64,000 nucleotides of DNA, from positions 2,232,001-2,296,000 of the forward strand of contig CM029654.1 of assembly GCA_017311315.1 (NCBI GenBank). The letters run 5' to 3'. This DNA is from Dendrocalamus latiflorus (taxonomy: Eukaryota > Streptophyta > Magnoliopsida > Poales > Poaceae). This document shows positions 44,741-55,852 of this stretch, in pieces. Below the pieces are notes generated by a model that was not told the origin of the DNA, searched no databases, and saw only the letters and a list, made by a program, of their open reading frames with translations. How positions within the stretch are numbered: the stretch's first letter is position 1; every line of letters starts with the position of its first letter. The translations under genes were made by a program, and so were the position numbers.

Positions 44741-46766
44741 CTAGCAGAGTACCTCGCGTATTTGTGCGGCTAGATTTGTTTCAAAGTTAGTAGTATTAAA
44801 TGATATATCTTAGATGCTTGGAATAAATCTATATATCTTATAGGCTATTTAGATTTTTAAGACATCATAAACATTAGAAATGACAATAGAAGCTCGAAGA
44901 AAAATACAATTTGATGAATGTAATTAAAGTATGAACTTTCATAAAAGAAAATCATTAATCATAATAAGTTGTGGGGGGAGAGGGGATTTAGAAGTGTAAC
45001 CACTCTCTATCATGCATGTATCATTTAGATACAAGCCCGGCTTCTTCCTCCATTAGTTATTGTTTTTCGAAATGTATGCATACACATGTATCTCTATTTT
45101 AATCTGAAATATTACGTTGATGCGTGTGCTGCAAATTATCTTATTAGTTTGTATGGTATTAAAGTATCCTACTCACGCATACACCGATGCACCATGGGCG
45201 ACCTACCTTAAACTTATCTTTCCTCACACACTGGCTACCCCACTGAACTGTGTGTCCTTTATGTTTTCTCACTGCCATAATTTTTCTACTTCAACATCCA
45301 ATAGCAAATCCAATTCTTGATCAATCCCTCTTAACTTCTACCCCTTCTAATGAAGTACTCAACCACATAGTTATCTTCTACTTTTTTTTAATTATTGCTT
45401 AATGCTAACCATTGTGACATCACACACGTATACACATGCAACTATCACCAATTCCTATCGGGGACACCCATCGCACTCTCTCTGGTAGCATCGAGTATAT
45501 TCCTCATGGCTACACCATCTCTACTCCGAGCTCCTTGCTCCTCTGCTTCTGTACATCTGTACTTCTATTCATATAGATGCACGTATATAACTATGCATGA
45601 TGTATACATGCTCGATGTCCTCTTCTCCCGTGTCAATCGCTATCTTCTTCGATGTTGGCCAATTCAACGCTGTGGCTTTTTCACTAATTGTGGTGACCTC
45701 TCACTTTCATTGATACCGGCATGTGTGCTTTAGTCATTGTCTAACAATATGGAGAAGCGATGGCATGCTTCTAGTTATTCGATGGTCCTATATCATCCAT
45801 AACTCATCTTCACTGCAAAGCTTCATTTTCTCTCTACCAAGCCTTTTCCATCATCAAGTTTCTTTGTCCACTGACTTCTTTAACAATGCTGACGCTCACC
45901 ACTCATCATCGTAATCCTTGGTTTCTTCCACTCTAGCTTTTCTCTTCAACGGCTCTTGCGAGCAGCACAACATTGTCCTTGTCGAATGGCTAAAGTGAGC
46001 AACGTGATATTATCCTCATCTCCATTGCTGTCACATCGACTCTTCACTTCCCTGTGGATCAATATCTTCTTTCCAATATAGATTGACGCCCTTGCACTCT
46101 TTCGTGATCTTCTCTAACGCCATCCGTACTATTCTCATGATAACTTTCATTTTTATTCAAAATTTCAACTATTTTTTATTGGAGGTCGTATACTTATCAA
46201 ATTGTTAATCTATTTAATTTATTCCAAAGTTTATTTATTTGGGGATTTTACTTTGGAATTCATATGAAAATTAAATTGCAATTTTTCTTTTGTTTTTTAT
46301 TCTAAATTTAATTATTTTTGGTTGGAACTAGTATACAAATCCAATTGCTAATTTTTCTTTAATTTTTATTCCGAATTGAGGTTATTTAAGGATTTTACTT
46401 TATCCAATTGCTAGTTTATTTTATTTTTATTCTGAATTTTAGTTATTTTTGTTGGAAGTCATATACAAATCTAATTGCTATTTTTTTATTTTTATTCTGA
46501 ATTATATTTATTTAATGATTTTACTTAGGAATTCATATAGAAATCAAATTGTTTTTTATTTTATTTTTTGTTCTTCATTTCAGTTATTTTTAGACTATAC
46601 TTGACATCGACTCTTTCTTTTAATCTGGACTGTTATGATCTAGACCCACCACAATCGATAGTGTACATCGTTCTTTCTTTTTCCACCGATTAACGTGAGA
46701 ATTTATAACCTTAAGAGCGAATGTAGTGCCTTCTTTTTCTATCGCTTTAATAATATAATAGATAGA
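44741..46766 (-). mobile_element. Small non-autonomous Helitron in the NLR intron
   Basis: About 2.0 kb on the minus strand. The 5' end reads TCTATCTATTATATTATTAA after an A, close to known grass Helitron starts. The 3' end reads CGCACAAATACGCGAGG, then TACTCTG and CTAG before a T, with a weak hairpin. The insertion site is A|T with no duplication. No Rep/helicase and no captured gene was recognised. The 5' end could also be placed four bases inward. Confidence 0.68.
46150..46600. repeat. Degenerate AT-rich tandem repeat, unit about 110-120 bp
   Basis: About four units, each with a TTTTTATTCTGAATT-like run, GTTATTT, then GATTTTACTT and TATACAAATC.AATTGCTA. It lies near the 5' end of the small Helitron. 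Confidence 0.65.
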
Positions 46767-46805
46767 TTTAAACTTGAAATTTCATATATAGGTAGAGCAA
46801 ATTGA

Positions 46806-47790
46806 CACTACTACAAAAAAGATCATTCTGGACGTCTCATCATAGATGGTTTAACACAAACCGTCAGTGATAAAGTTACCACAGATGATTTTACAAGATA
46901 GATCATTTAAGTTCACCGCGATGGAAAGAACCGTCTGTGATGACCTACTTATCATAGATGGTTTTTATTCTGAACCGTCTATGATACATCACAGAAGGTT
47001 CAGAACAAAAATCGTCTATGATATCTGTACTTATCACAGACGGTTCTTTATCTAGAACCTCTGTGATAATATTTTATCTTATTTGCTCTCGCCAAATTTG
47101 AATTTCTCGCTCATCTCGTTGAATTTGCCATTTAAAATATAAGGCTCGCCTATTTTTCTTATCATCTCCTCTTCTCACTTCTACTCCACTCCTCTCCTTC
47201 TCTCTTCTCACTTCTCCTCCTCCACTTCTCCTCACCAAATTTTTTCTTAAAAATAGAAAGCTCGGTCAGCTCTTTTTCTCCTCATTTCCTCTTCCCTCTT
47301 CTCACTTCTCCTCCTATTCTCCTCTTCTCATTTCTCCACCTCTTCTTCAATCCCATCCATTCAATTTTACTATAACTTGGATTCCCAAAAATCTAAATTT
47401 TTGAGCATCCAAGCTACGGTAAAAGAAAGAACCGTTTGTGATAACTGATTATTACAGACGGTAAAATTACCGTAAAGTTACAGTAAAATTATCCACTTTT
47501 TTAGTTCTGGCATAGCTATCACAGACAGTTTTTACTAAGAACCGTTTGTGATAACTGATTATTACAGACGAGTCTAGTTTTGAACCGTCTGTGATAATAA
47601 ATAATCACAGACAGTTCTAGTTTTGAGCCGTCCATGATAACAGATGATCACAGATGGTTCTAGTTCTGAACCGTCATTGTGTTTTCACAAACGGTTCAAA
47701 AACTGTCTGTGATAACTCCCATTACAATTGATCCATGAAGTCTGTGATGATGGTTTCAAACCGTGGATGATGAACTTTTATGTGTTATTG
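46806..47790. mobile_element. Mini-CACTA element
   Basis: 985 bp with inverted ends CACTACTACAAAAAAG and (right, inverted) CAATAACACATAAAAG, 12 of 16 identical, flanked by the 3-bp duplication TGA (46803-46805 and 47791-47793). Subterminal regions carry many copies of a word like AACCGTCTGTGATAA in both orientations, the transposase-binding arrays typical of CACTA elements. No transposase. Confidence 0.9.
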
Positions 47791-48097
47791 TGAGGAAGTA
47801 TATTTTGATTTTTTTTGAGGATTTTTTATGTTGATTTGGTGCCCAAGAGGAAAACTATTGCATGAGTGCACCATATAGGGTAATTGCAAAGCATGTATTG
47901 CCTTCCCACACGTACTGCCTAAATTTCAGTGAGTTATGCAACTGCTATGTGCCATAGCTGACACATTTGAGGTCATGACTAAACTGTAATAGCATGCCTG
48001 AGGCCTGAGCAGTGGCAATCCTTGCCATATACCCCTACATAACACTTCAAATCAAAAGGAAAGGAGCATGGTAAAGTGTTTGTCCGTCCATACGTAC

Positions 48098-48727
48098 CTT
48101 TTTATTGAAGAGGTCAAGTGCGGCATCATCCCCTAGAGATTTCAGCTTGTAATTCATAGAACAACGGCTAGCAACACTTGCGTCCCTTGTAGTGATTATG
48201 ATCCGGCTTGCCCTCTCATCATTAGGTAAATGCTGTATTATAGAATCCCATTCTGTGTTGGACGATAGATCATCAAGAACAATGAGATAAGTACCCCTTG
48301 CTAGAAGCTGGGATGTCTCTTTTATCAAAGCTGCAATTTGCATCCCCTGTAACCTTTTTTGTACACCAGCATCTCCCATTGGTCTAACGTCCTTTCCAGT
48401 ATTATCTGTGTGTAACCGCAGAGCTAAGCTCCTAAAGAACTCTTCAGGATTGAAAGGATGCAATACAGTAACCCAAGCTCGCTTCTGAAATATACCACTA
48501 AGCTCTTCGCTTCCGTAGACACTTCTAACAAGAGTGGTTTTTCCAATACCGCCCATTCCCCACACAGAGATCACCTGACAATGCTCTTGGCGAATTAGTT
48601 TGATGACAACAGATCTTGCTGCCTCTCGCCCGACGAGCTGGGATTCCTCCAAAGCGGCTTGCATCATCCTAAGGCTCTTTCCAGTGGCCGAGTTGGTTCC
48701 ACCCATGCTCGTAGATTGATCCTTCGC
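48098..48727 (-). CDS. NLR resistance-type gene, exon 2: second NB-ARC domain
   Basis: A 210-codon exon with the canonical ATPase motifs: VWGMGGIGKTTLV (P-loop, about residue 57), FQKRAWVTV (RNBS-A), GTYLIVLDDLSSN (kinase 2) and RIIITTRDAS (RNBS-B). The donor is AAG|GTACGT at 48097. For the acceptor I chose ATATAG at 48728, because it keeps phase 0 with exon 1 (AAG|CGA). The alternative TTCTAG at 48765 would add PESSSNNDTDDIAKE but runs out of frame by one base. That suggests either acceptor shift or a 1-bp insertion that moved splicing. Known role of the family: ADP/ATP switch of a plant immune receptor. Confidence 0.85.
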
Positions 48728-49128
48728 TATATCATCGGTGTCATTATTTGAGCTAGACTCGGGCTAGAATATAATAAGAAAGAAGTTAATATTTATGTGA
48801 CCAAAAACAAAATTTAGATTAACCAAACACTTGTGAGAAAAGCACATCACACAATAATAGAAAATTTTAAATGAAAACCACAACCATCATCATATATGGA
48901 GAGTGAAAAAGAAATTTTTTTTAGAAATGTACTACATAATATTTGCATGATGCACTGTTGTGGGACTGCAAGACACACCTTACATCCTCAAGTAAACTTT
49001 GTAACAATAAGATGCCATAAACATTTAGACAATTCAATGTGACAGGATTGCTAAAAAAATGTTTCTTTAGCGATTAACATGCATTTTGCTTTCACGAGTG
49101 GTTGATCGCAATCAAACAGCAATGTTAC

Positions 49129-50190
49129 CTTATTGTAGAAGAGATAAAGAGGTTGATCTGTTGATAATTGATTGAGCTTTGATACTAGGTTTGGCTGCCC
49201 TGTGCATAGTCTTGCAATTTCCACTTGCTCCGTGGATACTATGATTCGGCTTCCATTCTTCCTGTCAGGGAAGCATGTTTTGATCCAATCCCAATCCACT
49301 ACAGTGGACAGGTCATCAATGACAATCAGGTACCTATTCTCATTCACGTATCTATCAAACTCGTCAATCATATGACCATGTGCTGTAACCGTCTTCATCT
49401 TCTTCAGAACACCAACCCCTATAGCTGCTCCTTCTGCCTTTCCCTTTGCTCGAAGAGAATTCCAGTAAAATTGCCTGACCATGCACTGGAGGAAATCATT
49501 TGCATTGAAAGGATTCATCAACTTAACCCAGGCGCGGCATCCAAACTTCGTGTATATCTCTTGACTGTCATAGACTTCCCTGATGATGGACATTTTCTTG
49601 ATATCATCGCTTGCTCCTCCCCACACTGAGATCACTCGAAGAGCTTGGTCATCTGCGGTGATCAGTTGGCAAAGATCCACCTCTGGTTCGTCCTTGTTTG
49701 CAGCAGCAATCCTTGGTTCATCAGTGCCAGATATTACTGCGCTGCTGATGCTGGATCGCTCAGTAGCGGTGGCTGGGTTGGAATTAGAGTCTTCGATGAG
49801 GCGGTAGCGCAGGTTTCTCTGGCTCACATCCTCCACCCTGGCCTTCAGCTCCTTAATCTCCTTGGCGATGCGGTGCCGTGTTCGCAGCGTGCGAGGGAAG
49901 CGCCACCAAGACGGTTTTTGTAGATGAACAGAAAAGTCTTGAAGGCAATCCTCAGCATCGTAGGCCAGGTCACGGACCTGCTTCACCCAGGTCTTAACCA
50001 CCTTCTTGTTGGCCCGGTCCTCGTCCGCGGCCATGAGGAAGGTCTGCATCATGTCGAACTCATCCTTGATGAAAGCCAGATCGCGCTGGACCCCAAGCTG
50101 CAGAGCAACTTCCTCCGCAACGGCGGATGTGGCCTTGCCGAGCGCTCCATCCAGCACAGACTTGGCAACACTCACCACCGTCGCTTCCAT
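49129..50190 (-). CDS. NLR resistance-type gene, exon 1: coiled coil and P-loop-less first NB domain
   Basis: 354 codons from ATG at 50190 to the donor AAG|GTAACA at 49128. Residues 1-150 form an Rx-type coiled coil (MEATVVSVAKSVLDGALGK, VKTWVKQVRDLAYDAEDCLQ). Residues about 165-354 form a degenerate NB-ARC: kinase-2 NRYLIVIDDLSTVVDWD and RNBS-B GSRIIVSTEQVEIA are clear, but the P-loop position reads VWGGASDDIKKMS, without GxGKT. With exons 2 and 3 the product is about 1213 residues, CC-NB(dead)-NB-LRR. Tandem-NB receptors of this kind are known in rice. Start choice: first ATG of the coiled coil, conserved MEAT. The 5' flank is tandemly duplicated. Confidence 0.88.
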
Positions 50191-51152
50191 TCCTCTCCTA
50201 TGGTTTTGCTTGCTTGTGTGGAGCTGGGATTACTGGAATTTTGTGCGATCGAGCTCAAATGCCGGTGCCTGGTCTAGCGAAGAAGGGATGGATTAAGAAG
50301 AGGTAGCTCACATCCAGGACGGCATAAATTCACATTTCAAATTGACATGTGCATCCTGTTACCTGTCATAATGGCAACAATCTTGAAGTAAAAAAAAAAA
50401 GTCATGTCCTACTGACTCAATTATTTTAGAGAAAAACTACTGTTCCAACCAAATCGACGATACAGGACTTCACCAACCGATCGTGACGTTTCAATGATTT
50501 AGATCTCACCTACACTATAAACTATAAAGTCGAATCTTTGTCCACTTGAACCCATCCACGCTCACAACCATCCATCACTGCATCTCTCTCTCAGCAAGGT
50601 GATTATGTTCATCAGCTCTGCCAACCTCTTCTTTAGTAGCTCTTTCATAGCTCAGTGGGTTCTACTAGTCTAGCTCAGACGCCTCCTTCAAATACTTCTT
50701 AGGTTCTTGACTTTAGTGCATCTTTTCATATGACACCACCGTCGTCCACTAGTAGTCGCTTCCATTCCTCTCCTATTGTTTTGCTTGTTTGTGTGAAGCT
50801 GGGATTCCTGGAATTTTGTGCGATTGAGCTCAAATTCTGGTCTAGCGAAGAAGGGATGGATTAAGAGGAGGTAGCACGCATCCAGGATGGCATAAATTCA
50901 CATTTCAAATTGACATGTGCATCCTGTTACCTGTCATAATGGCAACAATCGTAAGGTAAAAAAAGTCATGGCCTATAGACTCAATTATTTTAGAGAAAAA
51001 CTACATAACGGTATAATGTTCATAGCCAAATCGATGGTGCAAGGCTTCACCATTCGATCGTGAGGTTTCAACGCTTCACCTACACCATAAAGTAAATCCT
51101 TATCCACTTGAACCCATCGACGCTCACAGCCATCCATCACTGCATCTCTCTC
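50183..51152. repeat. Tandem duplication of the NLR leader and start codon region
   Basis: Two copies (about 50187-50600 and 50759-51152), offset 572 bp. Each contains the reverse complement of the first NLR codons (CTTCCATTCCTCTCCTAT), a shared GCTGGGATT.CTGGAATTTTG stretch and ACATTTCAAATTGACATG. The distal copy holds ATG GAA GCG but no downstream coding sequence. Confidence 0.9.
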
Positions 51153-51159
51153 CCCCCGC

Positions 51160-52260
51160 TATCATCTCCTTGCCGTGGAGATCGGAGTAGCAAGCTAGGA
51201 TGGGCCAACTTGTGTGGAGGCATACACGAATCGACGCGGAGACGGCCAGGCACAGCTAGCAGTGACTCAATCTGCGCAGTGACTGCAAGTGAGCAGGAGT
51301 GACGTCAAGAGAGCTTCGCCAACGAGAGGTGAGCGAGCGTCATGGCCGGGGGTGAGCTGCGTGGTGGCGTCAAGCATGGACGTTGCAAGCAAGCGCGATG
51401 TCCATGGACCATGGGCAGTGGGAAGCGAGTGTTGTGGCCGGACGTGGAGCTCGTGCTTGCTTCCAGCCCGAACATGGAGCAGTGGAGGCACACAGAGCAA
51501 GGCTCGTGCATCGCGTGAGTAAGCTCAGAGGCAAGTAGGGGGTAATCGCCAGTGTCGTTACCATAACTTGCTAAATAACATTTATCTTTAATGTCACTGT
51601 TCCTGTGATCTCTATCTCCGATCCGTATCAGTGTTTTCGATAACCTAGTTTCATTGCACTTAACATATGTCAATTGTTTGCTTACTTTACTTGTCCTTTA
51701 CTCACCATGTTGCGACCGTTATTGGGTACTTGCTGAGATTTCTAAATCTTACGTTTGCTCTTTTGTCATAATTATTTTGGTTCTCTCTATAAGATTTATA
51801 GATTTATCTATTCCATTATTGATATCGTGCGCGCTCATATCATATCTTGTAACTCTGATGCATTCTAGGGTTTGCTGCGCATAAAAAGAAATAGCAGAGT
51901 ATAACACAAACAATCCCAAAGACACGATACTGGTTAAATATCAGCTACTCAGTCCGCTCCAATGACAAACAAAAACCTGCCAAGTGATGAGTAAAGCAAC
52001 TTCTGGTTCTAGAAGCTAAAGCAATCAGATTTCGTAAGGAGTAACAAGACTAGAGACACTACATTATTATTAGTCGGTCGATCAATGCCCACCCACGCCC
52101 ATTACTGTTCAACAATTTCCGGCGCTCCAAGCTGCAAGCATCATACATACATAGGGCATACATGTCAGCCGACAGATAAGATCGAGAGTACTAATACAAC
52201 GTTAAGTAGCGAGCAAGTACTTAGAAGACTACATTTTCTAAAAAGCAAAACGCTAGTTAG
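51160..52260. other. Retroelement remnant and spacer
   Basis: 51715-51770 is an inverted copy of part of the LTR remnant at 36640-36720 (GGTACTTGCTGAGATTT). Small frames at 51260-51680 lie on both strands and match nothing I recognise. Confidence 0.5.
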
Positions 52261-52264
52261 TTAC

Positions 52265-52740
52265 CTCTAGCTGGCTTCTCAATCCACGGGCCATTCATGA
52301 TGTTCAGGATGCTGCAGGCAGATCACTGTACTCCAGATCAGGCAGCAACTTTGGTGTGAGCAGGAAGCACCTACAGCAGCCAACGAATCAAGGGGTTATT
52401 AGCAGATGTCTGCAGCCTGGCAGATATATGCTGTTCGAAATGTTGTTGCGAGCACTGTCACTAACTGATGCGTGTTTAGTTGGCTGGCTGCTCTGACAAG
52501 CTGCTGAAACATCTCCCTCTCGTTTATGGGATCCATTCCTGCATTTTGGGGAGAAAGAGCTATGCACATACCTTTTCAGCGCTTACAAGCTACTAGATCA
52601 TTTCAGTATAAATAACACATGCAGGTTGCCTTGCCTTGATTTAACTCATCAACCATCCTAAAGGGGCAGTTGGTAAGATCTTGAAGTGATACAAGATATA
52701 TACAGGATTGTAGAAACTGATCGCTCCTAAAAATGGGGAA
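52265..52740 (-). pseudogene. SMC5: SMC5 copy B, C-terminal exons
   Basis: C-terminal ATPase-head exons of SMC5. About 52637-52740 reads SCIYLVSLQDLTNCPFRMVD with ELNQG, but a net insertion of ATAT after ATCCTGTAT breaks the frame. It contains the Walker B region (FRMVDE). 52466-52538 reads MDPINEREMFQQLVRAASQ. 52265-52370 reads CFLLTPKLLPDLEYSD, then a 2-bp insertion destroys the frame before ILNIMNGPWIEKP, still readable in another frame. GT..AG borders are mostly kept. The signature (LSGGE-like) exon and the second half of the coiled coil are missing between here and 55109. Confidence 0.9.
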
Positions 52741-53095
52741 GAAAATGATAGCAAGTAGACATAAAAACAATTTTAACAGCACATCTGATAAAGTTTCTTC
52801 GTACCCCTCCTGATTAGTGATGAGAACTAAGCACCTGCAATTGACCAGTTTGCCTGAGGAAATTAATACCACAAATTAAGGTCCAATAAAAACCTTGTTG
52901 AGGCGCTTAGAACCACATCGAGGCAGCATGAAAATAGATATCGAAGGAATGACTAATACACAAGAAAGCAAAGACTGGTTACAAGACCATGCAAATAAAG
53001 AACACTTTTTTTTTCTGGAAGAGCAATTAAGTAACATATTGCTCATATCTTGGACACACTGATCGAAATTGTCGTCATGTACATATTAGTAATCT

Positions 53096-53098
<3 letters not shown>
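52741..53098. other. Spacer or former SMC5 intron
   Basis: No exon recognised. Confidence 0.4.
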
Positions 53099-53130
<32 letters not shown>

Positions 53131-53242
53131 CCATGTGGCCTACGTAGGCCATAAGGCCCAACTAATCCTGCGTATATATAGCTCCTCAATAATGAATAAA
53201 ATGCACAGTTAACAAAATATCTTTATTAGCTTATCTAACATG
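53099..53242 (+). repeat. copia LTR remnant with CT microsatellite and primer site
   Basis: A (CT)n run of about 30 bp, then LTR-like sequence with GTATATATAGCTCC, ending ATCTAACA. TGGTATCAAAGC, a tRNA-Met type primer site, follows. An inverted partner lies at 54290. Confidence 0.75.
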
Positions 53243-53529
53243 GTATCAAAGCTTCTTCACCTAAACCCTAACCCTACTACCCACTACCGCCAGTGAGGCT
53301 GTTGGTGTCGTCACTAGCCGTCCTCCACCTCTCTTCATCGCTGCTGGCCTCGATCCGTGCCAACGTTGACAAGATTGAGCTCAATTCGCACCAATCCATT
53401 GCTCCTCGTCTCAGATTCCCTCGTCTTCGGTGTTGATTTAAGCTCGCCATCGTCAATTTGAGCTCCATTTGGTCTTCGTCTTCGAGCCCAAGAGCCCAGA
53501 TCCAGTGATCTTCTAAATCCTCAAGCTCG

Positions 53530-53920
53530 ATGTTTGAAACTCGATGTTTCAGTTTTTGAAACCTAAAAAAAATCACGTAGAAACTCGAAGTTTCAATTTT
53601 CAAAACTACGTGAAACTTGCTTTGCATCCGTGTTTCACCTCCTTTTTATATGAAACTTGCCAAAAACATTGATGAAATCTTTTAAAACTCCTTGAAAACC
53701 ACTGAAACTTTTTTTTATGAAACCCACTAAAACTTTTTGAAACATTCTAAGCTTTTTTATGAAACGCGCTGAAACCTGCTTGAAACTTTAAACTCGAAAA
53801 CCTAAAACTTTATGAATCTTTTTATGCCACTGAAATCTCATGAAACTTTAAAACTAAAAACCTAAAACTTTATAAATATTTTATGCAACTAAAACATCAT
53901 GAAACTCTATAAAACTACTA
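53530..53920. repeat. GAAACTT-rich degenerate repeat
   Basis: Many irregularly spaced copies of TGAAACTT and AAAACCTAAAACTTTAT-like words. No coding function visible. Confidence 0.6.
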
Positions 53921-54049
53921 TATTGTTGAAAATGCATTCCAACGATGTAGTGTGGGCTAGCAGCCCCATTACTTTTATACCGATTGGGTCTCTAACTACA
54001 ATGAGAAATCTAAATAATTCAGAAACAAAAAACAAATCTTGTTGACTAA

Positions 54050-54288
54050 GTTGATATAATGGCGATTGGGCCGTCGTAAAATATTTGAGGGAAGACGATG
54101 CTCCAAGCCTCTACACTAACTTGCATGTGCCAGCATGGATTAATATAATAGCAATTAGGTCGTCGTAAAATATATTGAGGGAAGACGATGCTCCAAGCCT
54201 CTACACTAACCTACAACTTTGCACAGATCTAGAGAATATTTGCATGTGCCAGCATGGATTAATCTAATAGCAATCAGGAGAGAGATTT
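54050..54288. repeat. Two-copy direct repeat of about 110-130 bp
   Basis: Units share GTCGTAAAATAT, GAGGGAAGACGATGCTCC, AAGCCTCTACACTAAC and TTGCATGTGCCAGCATGG. Confidence 0.85.
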
Positions 54289-54289
54289 T

Positions 54290-54375
54290 TTTTCCACAGC
54301 TATGCATCTTATTCATTAGGAGAAGTTATATACATACATGATTAGTTGGGTCTCATAGGTTAGTTGGGCCACATG

Positions 54376-54417
<42 letters not shown>

Positions 54418-54460
54418 AAGACACTAATATGTACAGACTCTTAACATTATTCACCACGAA
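54290..54460 (-). repeat. Inverted partner of the copia LTR remnant
   Basis: The reverse complement resembles the LTR at 53099-53242 (ATTAGTTGGG, GGGCCACATGG), ending in a (GA)n run that mirrors the (CT)n run. Confidence 0.7.
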
Positions 54461-54588
54461 TGAGTCAAAGACTACCAGCCAGAATAGACTATTTGACGAC
54501 CTTAATACATCCAGAATAACCAAACTTTCCCTATAATATCTATGAGCCTGTGACTCAGTAATTTGGTAAACAAAACTGAGCCTTGTTA

Positions 54589-55001
54589 GAGCAACTCCAG
54601 CAGGGCCCCTACTTGAGCCCTTATCCTATTTTTGAGGGCCGAGGGGCAAAAAAAACTCACTCCAGCAGGGCCCCTACTTGAGCCCTCAAAAGTAGGGGCC
54701 CTCAAATCTCCCCCTCGAGCCCTCATTCCTGGGGGGTCTGGAGGGAGCCCCTACTTTTGAGGGTTCAAGTAGGGGCCCTGCTGGAGTGAGTTTTTTGCCC
54801 CTCGGCCCTCAAAAGTAGGGGCTCCCTCTAGACCCCCCAGGAGTAGGTCCTATGTGTCATCCCCTCTAAGAGTGAATTTGAGGATCCTGTTTTGAGGGCT
54901 CCTGCTGGAGTGCAGCCCAAAAAACAGAGCTCTCAAAAGTAGGGAGAGCCCTCAAATAAAAAGTAGGGGCCCTGTTTTGAAGGATACTGCTGGAATTGCT
55001 C
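54589..55001. mobile_element. PIF/Harbinger-type MITE with nested palindromes
   Basis: 413 bp, target duplication TTA (54586-54588 and 55002-55004). Inverted ends GAGCAACTCCAGCAG and (inverted) GAGCAATTCCAGCAG. Inside, a second inverted pair (CACTCCAGCAGGGCCCCTAC near 54658 and its inverse near 54775) suggests a copy nested in or duplicated within the element. Confidence 0.88.
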
Positions 55002-55852
55002 TTACCCCATCCTACACCAGGCAAATTTAACCTAGTGCAGGCAGTACCCAGCTTGGTTACCATCAGGAAACAGCACCGTGATTAATGAGGTGCGATGGTG
55101 GTGGTACCTTCCATATATAGTTTGGAACATGATCTTCCAAGTAAGAAGCATGAGTCTTATCCTGAATATTTACCTGAGCACAGTGCAAAGAAGGTATACT
55201 GTCTCAGCTGCAAAGAAAACGACAGTTGACAGGAATGCAACTAAACAAACCTCAAGCAGAACAGGCCCATAAACTTCTCACCTGAACTACTTTTTGTTTT
55301 TGTTATCTTACACCAAGTTGTATGCTTCATTGATTTTCTCAGCACCAGCATTTTGCAATGCTTTGAGTAGCTTATTGTTCTTATTTTCCATTTGTTTCAA
55401 CCTTTAATAAAAAAGTATTAGGAAGTCATGTCTTTAATGGAGTAGACGTACAGTAGTTCGCAAGAATGGTACCTATCAGAACACTTCTTCTCTTGAGTTA
55501 ACTGAAACTCCTTCTCTTTCCTTCTCCTTTTTAGCTCGTTTATCTCACAAATTGGTTGAGCAATTTGCTCTGTGTGTCGTTCCTATGCAAAACCGTAACT
55601 TTAGCCACACAGGCATGAATACTACCAGTCATAAAAATTATGTTACTACGAACAGATAAACTGGACAAGATACGGTTTGTTACAGATGCAAGCCAAAAAA
55701 GACGTATGAACAGAAAGCAAAAGCTAGTGGAAATAAGGTGAATAAACCAACCATTTCAGCTCTAGGTGGTTCATACAGTTGTAGATCTTCAAGTTCCCTT
55801 TCAGCAGCAGCAAGAGCATAGCTTTCAATACCCTTTGCTGATGAGATTTTTC

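Noticed and set aside
46150..46600. CRISPR-like repeat array
   Set aside because: Units are diverged, AT-rich, lack constant-length spacers, and the context is a plant intron.
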